From NCBI GenBank assembly GCA_014383605.1, contig JACNHM010000294.1:1-10623 (forward strand): a stretch of DNA of 10,623 bases, read 5' to 3'. The notes under the pieces are model-generated. The model was not told the DNA's origin and searched no databases. It saw only the letters and a list, made by a program, of their open reading frames with translations. A program made the translations under genes and the position numbers. The number at the start of each line of letters is the position of its first letter. The first letter of the stretch is position 1. The DNA is from Chloroflexota bacterium. GTDB lineage: Bacteria; Chloroflexota; Anaerolineae; UBA3071. Positions 6,566 to 10,623 of this stretch are shown piece after piece.

Positions 6566-8031
6566 CAACCGCCCCCCAGGATCAACGGCAACTCGTGGGC
6601 CACCCAATTGAAGACCGGCGCCGGGAAGAGCCCCTCGATGAGGGCCAACGCAGCCAGCAAGACCGTCGGCGCCACCATCATCCAGGGCAGCCGCTTTACC
6701 GTCAGACCCTCCGGGCGAGCGCCGAAGAAGATGCGCCCCACGAACCAGAGGGCGTAGGCCACGGTCAGCAGCGATCCGAACAGCGTCAGGACCGAGAGCC
6801 CGATGTGGGCGGTGTGAAAGCCACCGGAGAAGATCATCCACTCGCTGGTAAAGATGCAAAAGGGCGGCGTCCCGGCGATGGCCAGCGCGCCCACGCCGGT
6901 GCAAAGCGCCACCAGCGGCATGGCGCGCCCCAGGCCGCCCAGCTCGGCGATGCGCCGCCGCCCTGTGGCGCGAATCACCAGCCCCACGCACATGAAGAGC
7001 AGCGCCTTGACAATGGCGTGGTAGATGACGTGCAGCGTCGCCCCGGCAACCCCGTCGTAGGTTAGCGTGCCCAGCCCGAAGAGAATATACCCCATCTGGC
7101 TGACGCTGGAGTAGGCGATGATGCGCTTGATGTCCTGCTCGGCCAGAGCCATCAGCGCGCCGTAGAGCTCGGAGACGATGCCTGCCACCATCATCGGCAC
7201 GGCAAAGGGGGCCATCTGGGCCGGCGAGAAGATGCTCAGGGGGAAGCGGAGTATGCCGTAGGTGCCCATGCTGAGCATCGCCGCCGCGAGCATGATGGTG
7301 ACCGGCATCGGGGCCACGGCGTGGGCGTCGGGCAGCCAGAGATGCAGCGGGAAGATGGCCATCTTGACGCAGAAGCCGATGATGAAGAACGTGGTCACGG
7401 TCGTCACCAGGCCGGGGGCTAACGTGACACCCGCTCGCAGGGCCGAGAAGCTGTCGCTCCCGGTGGCGTCGTAGAGCACGATCAGCCCCACCAGCACCAT
7501 CAGTGACCCCAGGTGGGTGAAGATGAAATACTTGAGCGCCACCGCGCCCCGGCGCTCGCCCTCGCCCCAGATGGCGATCAGCGCGCAGGAGGCTACCAGC
7601 ATCAGCTCCCAGAAGATGTAGAACAGGAACATATCGTCGGCCAGGGTGGTGCCGGACATCCCCACGGCAAAGAGCATCAGCAGGGCGTAGAAAAACGGCG
7701 TCCTCTCGTCCGGGTGATGGTAGCCCCAGGCATAGACGACGGCCAGCAGCGTCACGGTCGCCTCGGTGATCAGGAAGGGGAGGGCCAGCCAGTCCAGGTG
7801 CAGCGCCAGGCGGATGTGCGCCGCCGGGATCCATCTAAAGCCTAGCGCGGGAACGTCGCCGCGCTGGAGCGCCGGCAGCAGGGCGAAAGTGGCAGCCAGC
7901 GAGAGCGCCGCGGCCAGGCCGGCGATCCAACCCGCCATACGCGCGCCGCGGCCGCGCAGCAGGGGGAGCAACAGCGCCGCCGCCAGCGGCGCGCCCAGGA
8001 TGGTCGCCAGCCACATCGTCTCTATGTTCAT
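6562..8031 (-). CDS. nuoM: NuoM-like antiporter subunit
   Basis: A 489-residue polytopic membrane protein of the NuoL/M/N/MrpA/D antiporter family, with about 14 membrane helices. Channel residues are complete: E142 in FWELMLVASC (TM5), K223 in CVKMAIFPLHLWLPDAHAVAPMPV (TM7), K302 in DIKRIIAYSSVSQMGYI (TM8), and H338 and K342 in IYHAIVKALLF (TM12 region). The motif set matches NuoM most closely. It should translocate a proton or sodium ion, driven by the redox arm. Start: ATG at 8031 with AAGGGGTGA a few bases upstream. The upstream 159 bases to the NuoL-like stop are filled by an octamer repeat array. The stop TGA overlaps the GTG start of the NuoN-like gene, so the two antiporters are translationally coupled. 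Confidence 0.94.
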   Translation of the reverse strand: MNIETMWLATILGAPLAAALLLPLLRGRGARMAGWIAGLAAALSLAATFALLPALQRGDVPALGFRWIPAAHIRLALHLDWLALPFLITEATVTLLAVVYAWGYHHPDERTPFFYALLMLFAVGMSGTTLADDMFLFYIFWELMLVASCALIAIWGEGERRGAVALKYFIFTHLGSLMVLVGLIVLYDATGSDSFSALRAGVTLAPGLVTTVTTFFIIGFCVKMAIFPLHLWLPDAHAVAPMPVTIMLAAAMLSMGTYGILRFPLSIFSPAQMAPFAVPMMVAGIVSELYGALMALAEQDIKRIIAYSSVSQMGYILFGLGTLTYDGVAGATLHVIYHAIVKALLFMCVGLVIRATGRRRIAELGGLGRAMPLVALCTGVGALAIAGTPPFCIFTSEWMIFSGGFHTAHIGLSVLTLFGSLLTVAYALWFVGRIFFGARPEGLTVKRLPWMMVAPTVLLAALALIEGLFPAPVFNWVAHELPLILGGGW

Positions 8032-8062
8032 GCCTCACCCCTTCCTTCTTGGAACTGCGAGG

Positions 8063-8134
8063 CTGGTGCACTGGTGCACTGGTGCACTGGTACACTGGTA
8101 AATTGGTAAATTGGTAAATTGGTACACTGGTACA
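8063..8134. repeat. Octamer tandem array, left arm (9 units)
   Basis: Nine consecutive 8-base units with no gaps: CTGGTGCA three times, then CTGGTACA, CTGGTAAA, TTGGTAAA twice, TTGGTACA and CTGGTACA. On the other strand the consensus is about TNTACCAR. It lies just upstream of the NuoM-like gene's ribosome binding site. Together with the right arm it makes a large inverted repeat. Confidence 0.92.
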
Positions 8135-8198
8135 TTACCAATCTACCAGTTTACCAATCTACCAACCTACCAATCTACCAATCTACCAACCTACCAAC
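8135..8198. repeat. Octamer tandem array, right arm (8 units, inverted)
   Basis: Eight consecutive 8-base units in the opposite orientation to the left arm: TTACCAAT, CTACCAGT, TTACCAAT, CTACCAAC, CTACCAAT twice, CTACCAAC twice. The 8-base register is unbroken across the junction at 8134/8135. The last unit overlaps the end of the NuoL-like gene and supplies its final Gly-Trp-stop (GGT TGG TAG). Transcripts of either strand could fold into a long imperfect hairpin. Confidence 0.92.
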
Positions 8199-10101
8199 CG
8201 TACAGCACCAGGGCCAGCATCGCCAGCGCCAGGCTGACCGCCACCCACAACAGATTGCGCTGCAGTCGCCCCGTGTGCCAACGCTGCAAACCCCGGCTCA
8301 GCACCAGAACGGAGCGCACGGAACGGCGCAGGAGGCCCTCCAGGCCCTTATGTTCCACGAGGCGATGGGTGAGGCGCGCCCCATCCACCACAGTCCGCAC
8401 GGAACGGCGCAGGAGGCCATCTAAGCCCTTATGTTCCACGAGGCGATGGGTGACGCTCGCCCCATCCACCACAGCCCGCACGGCCAGGGCGACGATCTGT
8501 TCCGCGATGCCCACCTCGATCACGGCGTGCAACACCTGTGCCGCTCGGGCCAACCCTTCTTGTAGGTCGTACGCTTCTTCTGCCCCCCCCTCTTTCCCCC
8601 CCAATGGGGGGGATGAAAGGGGGGGTAGAAGCCGCCACACCGCCAACGCCAGAGCCAGCACCACCAGCAGCGCCGGGGCAGTCGCCGCATAGCGCAACAG
8701 GGCTGGCAGCGTAGGCATGGCTGGCAGCGCCACGCGGCCGGCTGCCGCCAGGTGGCGAGCCAGCGGTGCAAAGGCCAGCCCACCGGCCAACGCTCCACCG
8801 CCCAACAACCCGATCGTTACCCACTGCGTCCAGTGGACCTCCGAAGACCCCAAGGGTTCAGGAAAACCCTCAGGGTCTGACAAAAGCCGCCACGCCGCGC
8901 GCGCTGCCCAGACGGTGGTCAGCGCCACGGCAGCCTCGGCGACGAGCAGAGCGTCCAACGGAGCCCCCGCCTCCCGTGCCCACCAGGTTGTCAGCAGGGC
9001 GAAGGCCGCCAGCGCCAGCCCTCCACAGGCAAAAAGGCCCGCTGCGACTCTGCGCCGGGTAGCCGCAGTGGAGTTCTGGGCCGCGTCGGCCGCCAGGAAG
9101 AGCAACAGGCGCAGCGGCGTCAGCGCCAGCAAGCCCAACCAGACGGCCGGCTTGACCCCGGCCGCGGCAACGAAGAGCGCCAAACCGCCCTGCGCAGCGC
9201 CGAGGTAGACCAATGCTCCGCGCAGGTCCGCCTGTATCAGCGCCATGAGCGTTGCCAGCGCCGCGCCGCCGGCCCCCAGCCAGAGCGCCGCCATCTGCAG
9301 CGGGCCGGCCAGCGCCAACAGCGGCGTGACACGATAGAGCAGATATAAGCCCAGGTTGGGCATGACGGTGGCGTAGAGCCAGGCTAACGAAGCCAGCGAA
9401 AGCCGTTGCCCAGACTGGCTCCAGAGATGAAAGGGCCAGCCGCCCAACTTGACCCACACCGCCAGGACAAAGCCGGCCACGACCCAGCCCAGGCGCGCGG
9501 CGTCCAGTGCGCCGCCCGCTTCCAGTGCCGGGCCGATGCTCAACGTGCCGCTGGCGACCATCAATATCAGGATGGCGGTGAGCAGCCCCGCGTCGCCCAG
9601 GCGCAGGAACAGGTAGCTCTTCCAGGCCAGGCGGCTGCCCACCGAGTTTCGCACTTCGACCAGCAGCGCCAAGGCGATGCACAGCGCCACGATCTCCAGC
9701 GCCACGTAGCGAGCCAGGAAGTGATCGGTCAGAAAAGCGACGTTGCTGGCCGCCAGCGCCAGCAGCGTCACCGCCGCGGACAGGGGTGGATATTCCGCGC
9801 TGCGCGAGGTGGCGTCGAGCAAGACGAGGAATGCCCCCCACGTGGTCACCAGCACAGCGTAGAGCCCTGTGGCGCCGGTGGTCAGCCCCATGGGACCGGC
9901 GCCGGGCAGCCACTCGACCGCGATGGCCACGCCGTCCCCGGCATAAGGCAGCAGGGCCAGGGCGCACAGCGCCGTCAAACCGCTCGCCGTCAGCGCCACG
10001 CGATGCATGGTTGAATGCCGGGCACGTCGCCACATCGCAGCCATCAGCGCACTTGCTAATAGCGGCAGCGCAACCAGCCCCACAACCAGCGTGTTCATCA
10101 C
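8191..10101 (-). CDS. NuoL-like antiporter subunit with lateral-helix C-terminus
   Basis: A 636-residue polytopic protein of the NuoL-type antiporter family, divergent in sequence. The core keeps E136 (YVALEIVALC, TM5) and K218 (VKLGGWPFHLW, TM7). The usual TM8 and TM12 lysines appear as Arg (DLRGALVYLGAAQGG, R294; LTPLRLLLFL, R331), and the usual TM7-8 His segment reads WLYATVMPNLG. The C-terminal 130 residues are a long charged amphipathic stretch followed by a last membrane helix (LLWVAVSLALAMLALVL), like the lateral helix plus anchor of NuoL. That stretch contains an 81-bp in-frame tandem duplication and, just before it, an in-frame palindromic insertion encoding PPLSSPPLGGKEGG. Start: GTG at 10101 or ATG at 10098, with only a weak ribosome binding site, 5-8 bases after the NuoK-like stop. 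It is probably the distal pump of the membrane arm. Confidence 0.85.
   Translation of the reverse strand: MMNTLVVGLVALPLLASALMAAMWRRARHSTMHRVALTASGLTALCALALLPYAGDGVAIAVEWLPGAGPMGLTTGATGLYAVLVTTWGAFLVLLDATSRSAEYPPLSAAVTLLALAASNVAFLTDHFLARYVALEIVALCIALALLVEVRNSVGSRLAWKSYLFLRLGDAGLLTAILILMVASGTLSIGPALEAGGALDAARLGWVVAGFVLAVWVKLGGWPFHLWSQSGQRLSLASLAWLYATVMPNLGLYLLYRVTPLLALAGPLQMAALWLGAGGAALATLMALIQADLRGALVYLGAAQGGLALFVAAAGVKPAVWLGLLALTPLRLLLFLAADAAQNSTAATRRRVAAGLFACGGLALAAFALLTTWWAREAGAPLDALLVAEAAVALTTVWAARAAWRLLSDPEGFPEPLGSSEVHWTQWVTIGLLGGGALAGGLAFAPLARHLAAAGRVALPAMPTLPALLRYAATAPALLVVLALALAVWRLLPPLSSPPLGGKEGGAEEAYDLQEGLARAAQVLHAVIEVGIAEQIVALAVRAVVDGASVTHRLVEHKGLDGLLRRSVRTVVDGARLTHRLVEHKGLEGLLRRSVRSVLVLSRGLQRWHTGRLQRNLLWVAVSLALAMLALVLYGW
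8315..8395. repeat. 81-bp tandem duplication, copy 1
   Basis: First of two adjacent 81-base copies, starting CGCACGGAACGGCGCAGG; the second starts at 8396. I count six mismatches between them, about 93% identity. The unit is 27 codons, so the reading frame is kept. The encoded unit contains VVDGARLTHRLVEHKG followed by LEGLLRR, in the charged C-terminal region of the NuoL-like protein. Confidence 0.93.
8396..8476. repeat. 81-bp tandem duplication, copy 2
   Basis: Second copy of the 81-base unit, directly following the first. A few bases of a third unit start (CGCACGG) follow at 8477. The encoded peptide differs from copy 1 at only a few residues (GASVTHR against GARLTHR, GLDGL against GLEGL). 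This suggests recent duplication with mild divergence. Confidence 0.93.
8583..8625. repeat. C/G-run palindromic element inside the NuoL-like gene
   Basis: Structure: eight C, TCTTT, seven C (8596-8602), AAT, seven G (8606-8612), ATGAAA, seven G (8619-8625). It is a nested palindrome with arms of C-run, TCTTT, C-run against G-run, ATGAAA, G-run. It is read in frame in the NuoL-like protein as PPLSSPPLGGKEGG around residues 492-506, between a membrane helix and the charged lateral region. It resembles the element at 5944-5986, which suggests a dispersed family of small palindromic repeats. Confidence 0.8.
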
Positions 10102-10106
10102 GCTCG

Positions 10107-10427
10107 CTAACCCCGCAACTTGTCCAGGAGGTCAACGTCTCCCGAGGGATAGTGGCGGAAGATGTTCACGATCAGCGCCAAGGCGATGGCGATCACGATC
10201 GCTTCGACGATCAGGGCCGAGGTGACCATCGTCTGGGCAAAGCGCTCCTCCCCGCGCATGTGGCCAGCGTGAATGAGGCTCAGCGTGACGCCCTGAAGCA
10301 TGATCTTGAGCCCTATCACCTGCTTAATGACTTTGCGCTGCGTCAGGAGACAAACCAGGCCGATGACGAAGAGCAGGGCCACGGCGATCAGGTTCATCGT
10401 CTCGATGCTCAGCACCGGCAGGCTCAC
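10107..10427 (-). CDS. nuoK: NuoK-like small membrane subunit
   Basis: A 106-residue protein with three membrane helices of the NuoK/MrpC/HyfE type. The pattern VIGLKIMLQGVTLSLIHAG (37-55) aligns with the E. coli NuoK segment IGLEIM, but the first channel Glu (E36 there) is K41 here. The second Glu is kept as E75 in ALIVEAIVIAIALALIV. In complex I these two Glu residues form part of the proton path, so a change at the first is notable; hydrogenase and Mrp homologues also vary there. Start: GTG at 10427, supported by AGGGGAG six bases upstream (10434-10440); an internal ATG at residue 11 is a weaker alternative. Stop is 5 bases from the NuoL-like GTG. It is the first hydrogenase gene of the cluster in this window. 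Confidence 0.88.
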   Translation of the reverse strand: MSLPVLSIETMNLIAVALLFVIGLVCLLTQRKVIKQVIGLKIMLQGVTLSLIHAGHMRGEERFAQTMVTSALIVEAIVIAIALALIVNIFRHYPSGDVDLLDKLRG

Positions 10428-10541
10428 TTTTCACTCCCCTCTTGTAGCAGACCAGCACGCCCTGGACCCCGCCGAGATCAACGCCACCTGGTGTGCCAGC
10501 TTCTTTCTCCCGTCCCCTTCGATCAGACTCAGGACAAGGCT
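10428..10541. promoter_or_regulatory. Upstream region of the hydrogenase cluster
   Basis: This 114-base stretch lies between the end of the upstream gene and the NuoK-like GTG. It contains the AGGGGAG ribosome binding site (10434-10440). I could not identify a clear -35/-10 pair, so whether the cluster promoter is here or further upstream is undecided. Confidence 0.3.
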
Positions 10542-10542
10542 C
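10514..10542. repeat. Possible short dispersed repeat (TTCGA...CTCAGGACA type)
   Basis: CCCCTTCGATCAGACTCAGG followed by ACAAGGCTC resembles a short repeat of the TTCGACAGGCTCAGGACA kind that is scattered between genes in many environmental bacterial genomes. Only one copy is visible here, so the assignment rests on memory of the pattern. It sits immediately after the stop codon of the upstream gene. Confidence 0.3.
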
Positions 10543-10623
10543 TATTCGGCTGCTTTCTCGGTGTGGGCCAGGAAGGGGCGCAGCAGGTTGGTGAACTCCA
10601 TGGGCAGCACGAACTTGGTGGCC
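10542..10623 (-). CDS. C-terminal end of an upstream gene, possibly slipin/SPFH family (partial)
   Basis: The last 26 codons of a minus-strand gene that enters from the right edge, ending in TAG at 10542-10544. The visible end, ATKFVLPMEFTNLLRPFLAH plus six residues, resembles the tail of bacterial slipin/stomatin (SPFH/band 7) membrane proteins, where a TKFVLPME-like segment follows the SPFH domain. The fragment is too short to be certain. It is on the same strand as the hydrogenase genes, 114 bases upstream, so it may be cotranscribed or simply the previous transcription unit. Confidence 0.45.
   Translation of the reverse strand, partial: ATKFVLPMEFTNLLRPFLAHTEKAAE

Noticed and set aside
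5726..7834. A 702-residue minus-strand open frame.
   Set aside because: Its first 423 codons are the wrong frame of the NuoM-like gene and its end is out of frame after the 20-C tract. Only the middle part (from 6565) is real NuoN-like sequence.
8063..8198. The octamer array as a CRISPR array.
   Set aside because: The units are contiguous 8-mers with no spacers, arranged as an inverted pair, and no cas genes are present.

Overview
The window is almost filled by one minus-strand gene cluster for a large membrane complex related to respiratory complex I and to the group 4 energy-converting [NiFe] hydrogenases. Transcription runs from high to low coordinates. The order is NuoK-like (10427-10107), NuoL-like (10101-8191), NuoM-like (8031-6562), NuoN-like (6565-5064, frame broken), NuoA-like (5051-4710), NuoB-like small subunit (4696-4277), NuoC-like (4276-3830), NuoD-like large subunit (3828-2743), a flippase-like membrane protein (2412-1399), NuoH-like (1399-491) and a NuoI-like 2x[4Fe-4S] protein (489-118). 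Most genes are separated by 0-13 bases or overlap. The main exceptions are a repeat-filled 159-base gap before the NuoM-like gene and a 330-base gap after the large subunit gene.

The catalytic subunit decides the identity. The NuoD-like protein keeps both nickel-binding CxxC motifs (C65/C68 and C355/C358), and the NuoB-like protein has the hydrogenase-type CxxC rather than the adjacent Cys pair of complex I. This is therefore a predicted H2-converting, ion-translocating hydrogenase and not an NADH:quinone oxidoreductase. No NuoE/F/G (NADH module) and no NuoJ are present here. The NuoI-like protein probably takes electrons from, or gives them to, ferredoxin and passes them to the small subunit. 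The NiFe site would make or oxidise H2. Three antiporter-like subunits plus the NuoH, NuoK and NuoA homologues would couple this to ion transport. A NuoA-like subunit alongside an intact NiFe site is an intermediate composition between the hydrogenases and complex I.

Several structures are superimposed on this operon. A 20-C homopolymer breaks the NuoN-like reading frame. A related C/G palindrome sits in frame in the NuoL-like gene. An 81-bp tandem duplication lies in the predicted lateral-helix region of the NuoL-like protein. A 136-bp array of 17 octamers, arranged as a large inverted repeat, separates the NuoL-like and NuoM-like genes and supplies the NuoL-like stop codon. A flippase-like gene sits inside the operon, translationally coupled to the NuoH-like gene.

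At the right edge lies the C-terminal end of another minus-strand gene (possibly a slipin/SPFH protein). The left edge (1-117) has no gene I can support. The high-GC DNA, GTG starts, anaerobic hydrogenase and many short dispersed repeats fit an anaerobic bacterium, perhaps Chloroflexota or a similar environmental lineage. That placement is a guess: the window has no taxonomic marker.
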